64,000 bases of DNA from Burkholderiales bacterium (GCA_016191525.1 JACPOK010000026.1:124001-188000); one strand, 5' to 3'. Counted from the first letter of the stretch, positions 25,255 to 33,758 are shown. Program-made: numbers and translations. The notes: a model not told the origin generated them from the letters alone.

Positions 25255-25491
25255 ATGCACAGACTGGCCAAGCCAATGCGCGAGCTGACCAACGAAGAAT
25301 TCGACGCCTATCAAGCGTCTTGCATGTGGGGTGTGCTCGCATATCCCGGCGAAGCGGGCGAATGGGTTGAATCGATCAAGCATCCGACGCACAAAGACGC
25401 ACTGACTGAAGTCGAAAAGGCGCGGAAGGCGGGCGTGCCTGCCGATGTGGTCAAGATGTTGCCCGACGGCACGTTTACGACCGAGTTCTAA
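25255..25491 (+). CDS. Hypothetical small protein
   Basis: A 78-residue protein starting directly after the preceding TAG and ending 38 bp before a strong terminator. It contains MRELTNEEFDAYQASCMWGVLAYPGEAGEWVE. Function unknown. Confidence 0.55.
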   Translation: MHRLAKPMRELTNEEFDAYQASCMWGVLAYPGEAGEWVESIKHPTHKDALTEVEKARKAGVPADVVKMLPDGTFTTEF

Positions 25492-25528
25492 GTAACGAAC
25501 GCGCCCGAATACAGGGCGAGACGAACTG

Positions 25529-25565
25529 GCCCGGAGTTCCCCGCATGGGGACTCCGGGCTTTTTC
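25529..25565. terminator. Intrinsic terminator between convergent units
   Basis: A 14-bp stem (GCCCGGAGTTCCCC / GGGGACTCCGGGC, with a small mismatch) and a GCAT loop are followed by TTTTT. It ends the rightward series 20848-25491 and lies just before the end of the leftward operon at 25574. Confidence 0.85.
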
Positions 25566-25573
25566 ACGTCTAT

Positions 25574-26011
25574 CTAGACCAGCGGTGGAAGCTTCTTGGC
25601 TTCGAGTGCCGCAGCGGCGGGCGTATCTCCCGCGTCGAAGCGGCCCTCGAAGAATCCATATCTGTCGTCCAACAGGTAGTGATCCAGGCCCAGCTTCCGA
25701 AGTTCGCCTTTCGCCTCATTGCTCCAAACAGTCCATCGCTCCTCGCGTTCGTTGGCCGCACGTTCCTCGTCGAGCCGTTCGAGGCAGTCCTTCGCCAGCG
25801 TCATGAACGCCAAGTCAGTTTCACCATGACGCCGATAGTGAGTCAGCATCTCCACAAACGCGTTGAAGTGCGCGTCGTCAATTTCCCCCAAATGGGACAA
25901 ACTCAGCGGGTGATCAAGCCCGCTGTACATGCAGAGCACAGCACGGCGCAGCCAAGACGCGGTGCTGTATCTGCCCAGGACCTTCGACCTGTGCGTGACG
26001 AATGGATTCAT
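25574..26011 (-). CDS. Hypothetical protein, last gene of GHKL operon
   Basis: A 145-residue helical protein (SLSHLGEIDDAHFNAFVEMLTHYRRHGETDLAFMTLAKDCLERLDEERAANEREERW). Its ATG overlaps the stop of the upstream gene by four bases, so it is translated with the operon 30188-25574. No family recognised. Confidence 0.6.
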   Translation of the reverse strand: MNPFVTHRSKVLGRYSTASWLRRAVLCMYSGLDHPLSLSHLGEIDDAHFNAFVEMLTHYRRHGETDLAFMTLAKDCLERLDEERAANEREERWTVWSNEAKGELRKLGLDHYLLDDRYGFFEGRFDAGDTPAAAALEAKKLPPLV

Positions 26012-27054
26012 GCTTTCCCCTGTGTCGGCGCGGCAAGGTGCGGCGGCGGCAACATGGTAGCTCGCGCGATCTCCAGCACCGCCGTGGCCTGGAGGTTCGG
26101 CTCGTTGAGCGTCATGGTGGACAGCACCAGCGTGGAAAGTGCATAGCGATCAGCGTCGACGATCGGCACGCCGATCTTCCGACTGCCTAGTGATACCGTG
26201 AGGTACAGGGCATGCGCCTGGTGCTCGGCCGCGAGGTGTTTGTTGTTGTTCTGGCCGTGGAACTTGAATGTCGCGGCGTCGATCCATCCCATGAGCAGCG
26301 CGAAGAATTCCGGCAGCTCCCGCAATGTCACCTGGAAGGGAATTTTGTTTCGCCAGTCGTAGCTGTCCTCGCCGGCGAGCTTCTCCGCGGCCTCGATGAT
26401 GACGGTCATCGCGGTGCTTTCTCGCACCTGGATCTGCTCTATGGTGAGCGCCGCGGTCTTGCCATACACCTTCACCTTGCGCGGCGGCAATGCCCGATCG
26501 GCCGCCGCCGGCGGCGCGGGCCCACCGCCGACATGGTGAGGTTCGTGTGGGGCTGGCTCGGGTTCTGCCAGATGGTGCGCTGCGGCGGGCGCCTCGCGCA
26601 CTTCGCGAATCTCCTGGAGGACGGGCAAGTCCTTGTCACTGATCTCGCCGCACAGCTCCTTCAGCGTGCGGGCCGCGGCCTCGCGGTCCGCCGGCGCGGC
26701 CTCGGCTCGCATCAGCGTGGCCAGGGCCGGATTGAATCGCGCTCCCGTCGCTTCCGTTGCCGTCTGCAGCAGCACATCAGCCCTCCAGACAATGCGCTCT
26801 GCCCGCAGCGCCGTACGCGCGGCCGCCCGCGAGACATTGCGAAACGCGGCCAGCAGCTCGAAGGCATCGGTTGCATCACCGCCTTTGCCGAGCACATGGG
26901 CCGCCCACTCGATCTTCTCCAGCTGCAGGCCCGTGAGTTCCTGCAGCGCCTGGTCGACGTCGGCGCGCGCGCATTGGATGCCCCGTTGGGACATGGTTTG
27001 CCAGATGGAGCCGCTGACCCGGCGGGCGTGTTCATGTTGGCGGTGTGCGTTCAT
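26008..27054 (-). CDS. Hypothetical protein in GHKL operon
   Basis: A 348-residue protein with an Ala-rich helical N-terminal half, a His/Pro-rich linker (AEPEPAPHEPHHVGGGPAPPAAA) and a C-terminal folded domain (FQVTLRELPEFFALLMGWIDAATFKFHGQNNNKHLAAEHQ). Its ATG at 27054 overlaps the recombinase-like gene. The two-domain build suggests an adaptor or DNA-associated protein, but I recognise no family. Confidence 0.6.
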   Translation of the reverse strand: MNAHRQHEHARRVSGSIWQTMSQRGIQCARADVDQALQELTGLQLEKIEWAAHVLGKGGDATDAFELLAAFRNVSRAAARTALRAERIVWRADVLLQTATEATGARFNPALATLMRAEAAPADREAAARTLKELCGEISDKDLPVLQEIREVREAPAAAHHLAEPEPAPHEPHHVGGGPAPPAAADRALPPRKVKVYGKTAALTIEQIQVRESTAMTVIIEAAEKLAGEDSYDWRNKIPFQVTLRELPEFFALLMGWIDAATFKFHGQNNNKHLAAEHQAHALYLTVSLGSRKIGVPIVDADRYALSTLVLSTMTLNEPNLQATAVLEIARATMLPPPHLAAPTQGKA

Positions 27055-28076
27055 AGAGCAGGCATTGGTCGTCCTGCACGGCGCGGCGTGGCGTACCCGC
27101 TGAACAGGGAGTTGTTTACCAACACTGTAAGCCTCTCCAGATTCTTGGCTTCCTTGAGGCCGCTCTCGGCCAGGACCTGGTCCAGGGGGCGACCCTGCAG
27201 CAACCACTGCAGGATTCGCGTGTTGCGCAGCACCATGGGGCCCAGGTGCGGCGGCAGGGCCATGCCGCTGCGCTCGGCCGCCTTGGCGACGCGCGGCGCC
27301 ACGATGTCGAACAAGGAATGCCGCGACATGGGCGTGAGGCGTGCCGTGAGAAACCAGTGTGCACCGACGGCCTGTCCGGGTGTGAGGCGGCCGCGGTGCT
27401 CGTGCCACAGGCACAGGTCGCGCAGCAGCTCGGGGCTCGGATGCAGCGACCGAGACTGCCATGGCCGGTCTTTCGAGCCGACGACGTCGATCACCACGTT
27501 CGACGGATCCAAAAGGTCCCGGTGCGGCGCGTGCAGGTTGGCCACCTCGTCGGGCGTCAGCGCGAGTTCCATGAATAGCCGCATGACGGCACGATCGCGC
27601 ACGTCCATCCAGTGGTCCCCGGCCGGCAGGATCTGCTGCAGTTGCTCCCACATGCGCGGTGTCAATGCGACGCCGGCGGATCGCTCGCTCTTGAGCGGGT
27701 GTTCCGTCAGGTCCTCGGGAATGTCGGCCGGGTTCGCCGCGAGCTGGCCACGCAGCACTGCGAATGCGTAAATCCTCTGCAGCACCCGCCAGTACCGGCG
27801 CGTCGTGACTTCCGAGATCTTCTTCTTGCGCTTGGCGGCCGGGCTCGGACCGCTACCAACGAAGGACATCACTTGCCCGTACGTCGCATCGCGCCAACTC
27901 GCGGCTCGGCGCTGGTCGGCGCCGGGGGAGGGCGTGGCCAGCCACCGGCACCAGCTGAGCCAGATCCACTCGTAGGGCTTGGCCTGCTCGGGCTTGCGGA
28001 TCGGATCCCTCGAGGCGGACAGGCAGCTCTTGAGCCACTGCTGGAAGATTTCCTCCTCGCCCATCAACTCGGTCAT
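27051..28076 (-). CDS. Tyrosine recombinase-like protein with altered active site
   Basis: A 341-residue protein with the build of a tyrosine integrase: an N-terminal SAM-like domain (YEWIWLSWCRWL...VTTRRYWRVLQRIYAFAVLRGQLAANPA) and a catalytic-type domain (RDRAVMRLFMELALTPDEVANL...MVLRNTRILQWLLQGRPLDQVLAESG). The usual first Arg (as in GLRxSEL) reads ALTPDEV, and the HxLRHT box reads MVLRNT. A Tyr remains near the end (FSGYATP). It may be a DNA-binding relative with no strand-exchange activity. GAGGG precedes the ATG. Confidence 0.65.
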   Translation of the reverse strand: MTELMGEEEIFQQWLKSCLSASRDPIRKPEQAKPYEWIWLSWCRWLATPSPGADQRRAASWRDATYGQVMSFVGSGPSPAAKRKKKISEVTTRRYWRVLQRIYAFAVLRGQLAANPADIPEDLTEHPLKSERSAGVALTPRMWEQLQQILPAGDHWMDVRDRAVMRLFMELALTPDEVANLHAPHRDLLDPSNVVIDVVGSKDRPWQSRSLHPSPELLRDLCLWHEHRGRLTPGQAVGAHWFLTARLTPMSRHSLFDIVAPRVAKAAERSGMALPPHLGPMVLRNTRILQWLLQGRPLDQVLAESGLKEAKNLERLTVLVNNSLFSGYATPRRAGRPMPAL

Positions 28077-28084
28077 GGCGGCCC

Positions 28085-28708
28085 TCACATGAACAGCAGG
28101 CGATCGCCCGCTGTGCGCTGTGTCCGTAGCCCGGGCACGCTGGCGAAGAAGTCGGCGCGGCCGCGGCGATCCAGGCCCGCGCGGCGCAGCAGCGCGCCCA
28201 CCAGCGACTTGCGGTAGCCCCCACTTTCTTCTGCCGGCACCTGGGCGCGGATTCTTCCGAGCAGGGAGAGCGTTTCCGCGCCTGGGCTCGCCTGGGGCAG
28301 TACCAGCGATTCGACTTCGCAGGTCGCCGGCGTGCAGGGCCCGTGGCACACCAGTACTCGTGCGCCCAGATCCTGCAGGCGCTGCGCGGTGGCCAGCAGC
28401 AGGTTGTCGCGCGACACGATCACCACGCGCAGCTGCTGCTGCAGGTGCCGCTCGAGGCGCGCGCCCAGGGCGAGCAGCAAGGCGACGTCCGCCGCCTGGC
28501 TGCGGCAGGGCACCCGCGTCGCGTGAACCGGCACCGTGGCCAGGCCGCGCAGGGTCTGCGACCACTTCGCCAGGTGCGGCCCCTTCGTGTGGCCGAATAG
28601 TTCGATCGCCTGCGGCACCAGCGCCCGGCCGCCCAGCGCGCGAAGAAGGGCAGGGGCGAGGGCGGCTGCCTGGTTGTCGGCGTCGACATAGACGATGCAG
28701 TCAGCCAT
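28085..28708 (-). CDS. NYN/PIN-like nuclease-domain protein
   Basis: A 207-residue protein. The first ~130 residues match a NYN (PIN-like) fold: YVDADNQ at the start, SQAADVALLLALG in the middle, and VIVSRDNLLLATAQRLQDLGARVLVC, supplying the acidic metal-binding residues. The C-terminal ~70 residues (LLGRIRAQVP...SLVGALLRRAGLDRRGRADFFASVPGL) could be a small winged helix. Such proteins usually cleave RNA. It overlaps the GHKL-protease gene by eight bases. Confidence 0.7.
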   Translation of the reverse strand: MADCIVYVDADNQAAALAPALLRALGGRALVPQAIELFGHTKGPHLAKWSQTLRGLATVPVHATRVPCRSQAADVALLLALGARLERHLQQQLRVVIVSRDNLLLATAQRLQDLGARVLVCHGPCTPATCEVESLVLPQASPGAETLSLLGRIRAQVPAEESGGYRKSLVGALLRRAGLDRRGRADFFASVPGLRTQRTAGDRLLFM

Positions 28709-30188
28709 GGAGGGCTCCTTCGCGTTGGCGCTCCGTGAGGTCGAGCCGGAAGAGGGCGGGCTCGGCCAGCGCCAGGCTGGCCAGCGCGCCGCCCAGCCGG
28801 GTCAGGGCCTTGTGATACCCGTCGCTGAGGTGGTCGCTCGCGTGGTGGTGGCCGAATTCGTGCAGCAGTAGATCCAGGATGTCCGCCAGCGGCCCGCCGA
28901 ACCACTCCCGCCCGAGCCTGCCGGCGTTGAAGACCAGGTGGCCGGGGCCGTAAGTGGCGCCGAACGGCCAGGTCGGCTCCATGGCGATCCGCACGCTGAT
29001 GCCGGTGCCGAGCAGGCGGCTGGCCAGCCGCTTGGCCAGACCCACCACGGCCTGCATTTCCTCGGTCCAGTCCTCCTCGGCCACCAGCTTCAGCGGCCTG
29101 CCGCCGTCGACGTAGGGCCGCGGCGAGGGGGTGACCCTGCCGGCCGGCTCGATCGCGCCCGCGCCGCGCGCGGCCGACCATTCCGCGGCGGACATCTGCG
29201 AGCCGTGCACCACGGTGTAGCCGGCGGCCACGGCGCGGGAGTTGGCCTCCGGGTCGCTCGGGTCGTAGCTCACCCGGCGATCGCCAAAGCGCGCGCTCAG
29301 CACGGCGGCCACGGTCGTCTGGCTCAACTCGCCTCCGTGGTGCTCGAAGGCATCGCGCACCCAGGCGCCGTTGGCCTTCTCGGCGTCCAGCTGGCCGTGC
29401 ATCACTTCCAGCACGCCGGCGCGCAGCTTGGCCAGGAAGGCCGGCGGCACGTTGTCACGGTCGAACGCGAGCGGCACCTTCTGGCCCACGTCGACGTGCC
29501 ACGGCAGCCCCGATTCGACGATTGGCACGCCCAGCTCGTAGATCATCGGCGTCTCGCCCTCCAGCGGCTGGTGCACGGCCACCGAAGTCTTGCGCTGGGT
29601 GCGGCGCAGCCGCCCCTCGTCGTCCGCCAGCTCGGTGGCCAGCACCAGCTCGCAGCGCCCCTCGGGCGCCCGGTGCGGCAGCTCCTCGCCGTTGTAGCGG
29701 GTGGCCACGCCGGCGGGCGCGAGGAGGGTGCGCGCAGCGCGGTCGCATTCGGCGCGTTCGTCCTCGGTCATCCTGACCACCACGGTGATGCAGGAGCCCT
29801 GCGCCAAGCGCTTGCGGCTCTGGTGCCGGCCGTCCCGGTCGAACAGCACGGTGCCGCGCGTGGAGGCGATCTCCGCGCTCTCGGCCAGCGCCAGCACGAG
29901 CTTCTCGCCCATGTTGAAGCGGCCGCGCTTGCCGGCGTCGGCCGACTTCTTCGAGCTGGCCCAGAGCACCCAGGCGTGCCGTAGGTCCGCGAACCCGTCG
30001 GGGTTGTTGTCGCGCACGCACAGGCGCACGTTCCGCGTGCCGGCGATCCGCTCGAGCGTGATGTCGACCTCGGTGGCCGCCTCGTCCCAGGCGTTGCCCA
30101 CCAGTTCGAACAGCAGGAAGCCCTTGCCACGGCGCTCCAGCACCTTGGCCAGGCCAGCCCGATCAACTTCAAACCAATTCATATCCAT
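28701..30188 (-). CDS. GHKL ATPase with C-terminal zinc metalloprotease site
   Basis: A 495-residue protein. The N-terminal half has Bergerat ATP-binding motifs: ELVGNAWDEA (N box), RDNNPDGF (G1 type) and KRGRFNMGEKLVLAL (lid/G2), as in Hsp90, MutL and topoisomerase VI. The last third carries LLLHEFGHHHASDHLSDGYH, an HExxH zinc-protease signature with more His and Asp nearby. I know few proteins with this pairing. It leads a coupled leftward operon with a NYN nuclease, a recombinase-like protein and two unknown proteins. AGGAG precedes ATG 30188. Confidence 0.75.
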   Translation of the reverse strand: MDMNWFEVDRAGLAKVLERRGKGFLLFELVGNAWDEAATEVDITLERIAGTRNVRLCVRDNNPDGFADLRHAWVLWASSKKSADAGKRGRFNMGEKLVLALAESAEIASTRGTVLFDRDGRHQSRKRLAQGSCITVVVRMTEDERAECDRAARTLLAPAGVATRYNGEELPHRAPEGRCELVLATELADDEGRLRRTQRKTSVAVHQPLEGETPMIYELGVPIVESGLPWHVDVGQKVPLAFDRDNVPPAFLAKLRAGVLEVMHGQLDAEKANGAWVRDAFEHHGGELSQTTVAAVLSARFGDRRVSYDPSDPEANSRAVAAGYTVVHGSQMSAAEWSAARGAGAIEPAGRVTPSPRPYVDGGRPLKLVAEEDWTEEMQAVVGLAKRLASRLLGTGISVRIAMEPTWPFGATYGPGHLVFNAGRLGREWFGGPLADILDLLLHEFGHHHASDHLSDGYHKALTRLGGALASLALAEPALFRLDLTERQREGALHG

Positions 30189-30228
30189 GGAGCTCCTATT
30201 CTGGCAGGGGACACAGCTCCCGCCTAGT

Positions 30229-30242
30229 ACCTAACTTACACG
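30229..30242 (-). promoter_or_regulatory. Putative KfrA-like operator, left arm
   Basis: ACCTAACTTACACG. An exact inverted copy lies at 30390-30403. This arm is 41 bp before the GHKL gene start; the other is 50 bp before the kfrA-like gene. KfrA-type proteins repress from their own promoters, so both promoters may share this control. Confidence 0.55.
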
Positions 30243-30389
30243 GTGGCGCAAGAAATTCCACCTCACTCCGGCGAAGCCCTGCCGCTCCACCGCTCTGGAA
30301 AACCTGAGCGCGCCCCGACCCCGCCCGCCGGTTGAAGGATGAACGAAGGGAAATACAAGGTCGCCAAAGTGGGGGCGATGACCGGCCTA

Positions 30390-30403
30390 CGTGTAAGTTA
30401 GGT
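30390..30403 (+). promoter_or_regulatory. Putative KfrA-like operator, right arm
   Basis: CGTGTAAGTTAGGT, the exact inverse of 30229-30242, 50 bp before the kfrA-like start. Lower-GC sequence and TTGAAA (30412) follow, suggesting the promoter overlaps or abuts the site. Confidence 0.55.
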
Positions 30404-30452
30404 GATGCCTTGAAACACTTAATTTCTTTCTTTCTATTGATAGAATCTTTCG

Positions 30453-31139
30453 ATGCGACCGAAAGAAATTGAAGACGATGTTGTTGTCCAAGCGGGCAAA
30501 GAGCTGCGCGCGGCCGGCCGCGCCGTCACGGGCTACGCCCTGCGACGCGAGGTCGGGGGCGGCAGCGCGCAGCGGCTGGCCGCCGTGTGGGCGCAGTTCG
30601 TGGCGGGCGAGCAATCGACGCAGGCGTTGCCGGCCACCCAGCTGCCGATGGAGATCGCCGGCCAGTTGTCGGGGCTGCTGACCGAGATGAGCGAACGCCT
30701 GACCGGGATGGCCCATGCGATGAACGACACGGCGGTTTCCGCCTCGGAGCGCCGGGTCACGGACCTGGTGCGCGCGGCCACCGAGCAGCGCACGCAGGCC
30801 GAGCGCGAGCTGGCCGATGCCGACCAGGCGGTGAGCGAGCTGGAGGCGAACCTCGACCAGGAACGGCAGGCCCGAACGCAGTTGGAATCGCAGCTGCAGG
30901 AGGCCAGTGGGCAGTTGCAGTCGCGCGAGGTCGAGCTGGCCAGGCTGCAGGAAAAGCACCAGGCAGACCGCGAGGAGATCGAGCGCGCTGCCGCGCGCAT
31001 CGTGCAGCTGGAGGCCGACGTGGCGCGGCTGCAGCGCGAGGCCAGCGAGGCGCGCGACGGCGCCGCCGAAGTGCGTGGCGAACTACGCGCGGTCCAGCAG
31101 CAGAACACGCAGTTGCTGCAGAGGATCGGCAAGGGCTGA
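30453..31139 (+). CDS. KfrA-like DNA-binding coiled-coil protein
   Basis: A 228-residue protein: a short N-terminal DNA-binding domain (IEDDVVVQAGKELRAAGRAVTGYALRREVGGGSAQRLAAVW) and a coiled coil filling the rest (RTQAERELADADQAVSELEANLDQERQARTQLESQL). This layout is that of KfrA and related plasmid proteins that bind their own promoter and form filaments or aid partition. No ribosome binding site is seen and the ATG lies close to the likely promoter, so translation may be nearly leaderless. Divergent from the GHKL operon. Confidence 0.8.
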   Translation: MRPKEIEDDVVVQAGKELRAAGRAVTGYALRREVGGGSAQRLAAVWAQFVAGEQSTQALPATQLPMEIAGQLSGLLTEMSERLTGMAHAMNDTAVSASERRVTDLVRAATEQRTQAERELADADQAVSELEANLDQERQARTQLESQLQEASGQLQSREVELARLQEKHQADREEIERAAARIVQLEADVARLQREASEARDGAAEVRGELRAVQQQNTQLLQRIGKG

Positions 31140-31146
31140 TGCCGCC

Positions 31147-31410
31147 ATGAAGATCCGATTGATGGGCACCGCGGACTTGGTGAGCGCATGGAAGGCCGCG
31201 CTCGAAAAGGAATACGGCATCCAGGGCGAGACCTATCCGAGCCGGCGCGGCCAAGGTGAGGTCCGCGTGTACTTCGAACTGGATGACCGGCAGGCCGCCG
31301 CGATCGTCGGGTTGCCGGCGGCAGCTTCGGCCGTGGCTGCCGCTGCGCCAAGCACGGCGGCGGTGGTGCGCCCGGGCCGCGCATCGCGGCCGCGGCGCCT
31401 GGCAAGGTAG
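31147..31410 (+). CDS. Hypothetical small protein
   Basis: An 87-residue protein from ATG 31147, eight bases after the kfrA-like stop. The first 55 residues may fold (MKIRLMGTADLVSAWKAALEKEYGIQGETYPSRRGQGEVRVYFELDD); the end is Ala/Arg-rich. Probably co-transcribed with the KfrA-like gene. Function unknown. Confidence 0.55.
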   Translation: MKIRLMGTADLVSAWKAALEKEYGIQGETYPSRRGQGEVRVYFELDDRQAAAIVGLPAAASAVAAAAPSTAAVVRPGRASRPRRLAR

Positions 31411-31416
31411 GGTCGC

Positions 31417-31773
31417 GTGGTCGGCAGCAGCCGGACGCGCGCAATCGCCGCATATGTGCCCACGCCGGCGCAGGCGGCGATGCTGGTGGACGTGCTGCGT
31501 CAACACCCCAGACCCTTCTGTCCGCGTCAGCGCGTGATCGCGCAGCGCCTGGTTGCCGCTGAAATGCTCGCGGTGCTGGACCACGGCTACGTTCTCACCG
31601 GCACCGGGTTGGATCTTGCCGCACGGCTGAGCGCGCAGCGCGTGATCGACGCCGTGCACGAAAAGCGTCGAGCGACAGCACCCACACCAACGTCCACCTC
31701 ACCTAGCGTGCGGCTCGACGGCGCACCAGTCGAGTGGCCATTTCATACCAGCGCCCACGACTGGTCCGGCTGA
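31417..31773 (+). CDS. Hypothetical protein
   Basis: A 118-residue protein from a GTG at 31417 behind AAGGTAGGG. It begins with a helical region (AYVPTPAQAAMLVDVLRQH...RQRVIAQRLVAAEMLAVLDHGYVLTGTG), somewhat like a winged helix, and ends in a Thr/Ser/Pro-rich tail. No family recognised. Confidence 0.5.
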   Translation: MVGSSRTRAIAAYVPTPAQAAMLVDVLRQHPRPFCPRQRVIAQRLVAAEMLAVLDHGYVLTGTGLDLAARLSAQRVIDAVHEKRRATAPTPTSTSPSVRLDGAPVEWPFHTSAHDWSG

Positions 31774-32154
31774 CCACAAATATGCGCCAAGAAGGTGCGC
31801 CGCTGTAAGCGGTTGGACTACCACTGCTTCTTTCGACCAACAGTGGTTATGCGCGGCAGTTGGAGGACGAATACTCCCACACGGACCTCACCTGAGAGTC
31901 GCACACGAGTCAGTAGCTCGCACAAGAGCAAGCCCCGAGTCGCCTTCGCCGATGCAGCTCGCAGTGATAGCATGCCGTGTCGTCCCGACCCCCTGCTGCA
32001 GGCACGCAGCAATGACGGCTCTGCCGAGCCGCCGGCGAAGCCCACGCGGCTAAGCCCCACCCATCACGATTCTTCCGACCTTGGCCACGAAGCTGGCTTC
32101 GGAGGATCAATTCTGCGCGCGCGAAGTTTTGGCGCGCAGCAGAGCAGGAGATCT
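31774..32154. other. 381-bp gap with hairpins
   Basis: Contains CCACTG/CAGTGG around 31817-31842 and a GCGCGC/GCGCGC hairpin around 32115-32137, shortly before the ribosome binding site of the next gene. An open frame covers the gap but its product is Ser/Arg/Pro-rich and unsupported. No promoter is clear. Confidence 0.35.
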
Positions 32155-32469
32155 ATGACATCCATAACCGCGTCGCTATCGACGCAAAGTCACGGCTCCA
32201 CCGCAACCAGCATGCGAGGACCCGAGCCTTTCCAACACCTGCCGCTTCCCGCCAAGTGCGCCATCGAGTACCTCGATGCGCAAGGCTATGGGAATCGCAG
32301 CATCGCCCGTCTTAACGGCTACCTCGAACACTACTTCCGTGTGTACGGGCTTGCATGCGACGAGCACATCCGCGCCTCGTGCCACCACATTGCGGTGTGC
32401 AGATTCGGCCTCACCGGGGCCGACGCCGAGGGCGATACGTCAATGGGTTGGCACACCGCGAACAAGTAG
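32155..32469 (+). CDS. Hypothetical protein
   Basis: A 104-residue protein whose ATG (32155) follows AGCAGGAGATCT. Its core FQHLPLPAKCAIEYLDAQGYGNRSIARLNGYLEHYFRVYGLACDEHIRASC looks helical with three or four Cys. Function unknown. Confidence 0.55.
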   Translation: MTSITASLSTQSHGSTATSMRGPEPFQHLPLPAKCAIEYLDAQGYGNRSIARLNGYLEHYFRVYGLACDEHIRASCHHIAVCRFGLTGADAEGDTSMGWHTANK

Positions 32470-32540
32470 CGGTCCGATCTCTGACGAGACACGTGGAGTG
32501 CACCAGCACTCCTCACCAATATTTCCACAATTGACTCAAC

Positions 32541-33635
32541 ATGGAACAACAGAAAACCGTTTCGCTGTACTTCACCGAGGGCAGCTCGGACAAGAGCTAT
32601 CAAGCCACGCTGCGTGAACGCGACGGCGGCTGGGTTGTCGACTTCAGCTATGGCCCGCGAGGCAAGGCGCAGAAGACGGGAACCAAGACGGAGACGCCGG
32701 TCGGCTACGCGGCCGCCGACAAGATCTTCGAGAAACTGGTGCGTGAAAAGACGGCCAAGGGTTACACGCCGGACGAAAGCGGCGCCGCGTACACCAACAC
32801 GGAGCACGCGCAGGCATCCAGCGGACTCGCGCCGCAGCTGCCGACCGCGATCACCGAGGCCACCTTCGCAACGCTACTCGTCGACCCACGCTACGGTCTC
32901 GAGGAGAAACGCGACGGCGAGAACCGGCTGCTGCAGGTAACCGGGGAGGGCAAGGTCCGCGGGATCAACCGTCGCGGTTTGTACGTGGACATCCCGCAAG
33001 CGTGGGCCGCGACGCAGTTGGCCACCGTCGGGGGCAGCGTCATAGCCGGAGAGCACATGCCCGGGGACCAGTTCGACGCATTTGACCTGCTCGAGATCGC
33101 CGGCGAGAACCTGCGTTCGCAATCGTATGCCGCAAGGCACGCGCGCCTGGTTCAGTTCGCCGCGCAGCTGGGCGCACCGTGGTTCAAGGTCCTGCCGCTC
33201 TACCGCGACTCCGCGGACAAGCGGGGCGAGGCCGATCGGCTGCGGGCCTGCCAGGCCGAGGGCGTCGTCTTCAAAAGGCTGGATGCCCCCTTCGAAAGCG
33301 GCCGCAGCGCTGCCGCTCTGAAGTTCAAGTTCGTCGACAGCGCAACCTGCATCGTGGTGCGCCAGAACCAGCAGCGATCCGTTGTCGTCGGTTTGCTCGA
33401 CGCCGGCGGCGACGTGGAAGAACTGGGGAACGTGACGATCCCTGCAGGCGAAGCGGTGCCGGCCGTGGACACGCTCGTGGAAGTGCGGTACCTGTACCGC
33501 TACGAGAACGGCTGCTTCGAGCAGCCCGTGTACCTGGGCCCGCGCTCCGACATGACGCGCAACGACGCGACGGTCGACCAGATCGCGCGCATCAAGCGAA
33601 AGACGGCGCAGGAGATGCCTGCCATGGCCGAGTAG
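32541..33635 (+). CDS. WGR domain fused to an ATP-dependent DNA ligase core
   Basis: A 364-residue protein. Residues ~5-75 form a WGR domain (SLYFTEGSSDKSYQATLRERDGGWVVDFSYGPRGKAQKTG), a nucleic-acid-binding unit known from PARPs. From ~110 comes a ligase-type nucleotidyltransferase: GLEEKRDGENRLL (motif I, KxDG, adenylated Lys), AGEHMPGDQFDAFDLL, AEGVVFKRLDAPFESGR (motif IV) and LKFKFVDSATCIVV (motif V), ending in an OB-like region. It is small for a ligase. It may seal or tag nicks; partners nearby are unknown small genes and the DpdA-like gene. Confidence 0.8.
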   Translation: MEQQKTVSLYFTEGSSDKSYQATLRERDGGWVVDFSYGPRGKAQKTGTKTETPVGYAAADKIFEKLVREKTAKGYTPDESGAAYTNTEHAQASSGLAPQLPTAITEATFATLLVDPRYGLEEKRDGENRLLQVTGEGKVRGINRRGLYVDIPQAWAATQLATVGGSVIAGEHMPGDQFDAFDLLEIAGENLRSQSYAARHARLVQFAAQLGAPWFKVLPLYRDSADKRGEADRLRACQAEGVVFKRLDAPFESGRSAAALKFKFVDSATCIVVRQNQQRSVVVGLLDAGGDVEELGNVTIPAGEAVPAVDTLVEVRYLYRYENGCFEQPVYLGPRSDMTRNDATVDQIARIKRKTAQEMPAMAE

Positions 33636-33758
33636 TCGGCCACAGAGACAGTCCCCTTCCCCAGGGGATGGGACGCCGGCACGCGCCGGCGATCCTCATA
33701 TCAACCCGCCGGAGGATCTGTCCCACGGGGCAGCGCCTCCGGCATTCCGGAGACCAAT

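Noticed and set aside
26212-27771. 519-codon plus-strand frame
   Set aside because: It runs across two coupled minus-strand genes with clear domain signatures; Arg/Gly/Cys-rich product.
30229-30403. Attachment-site repeats
   Set aside because: The repeats are inverted, short, and lie in a divergent promoter region, better explained as operators.
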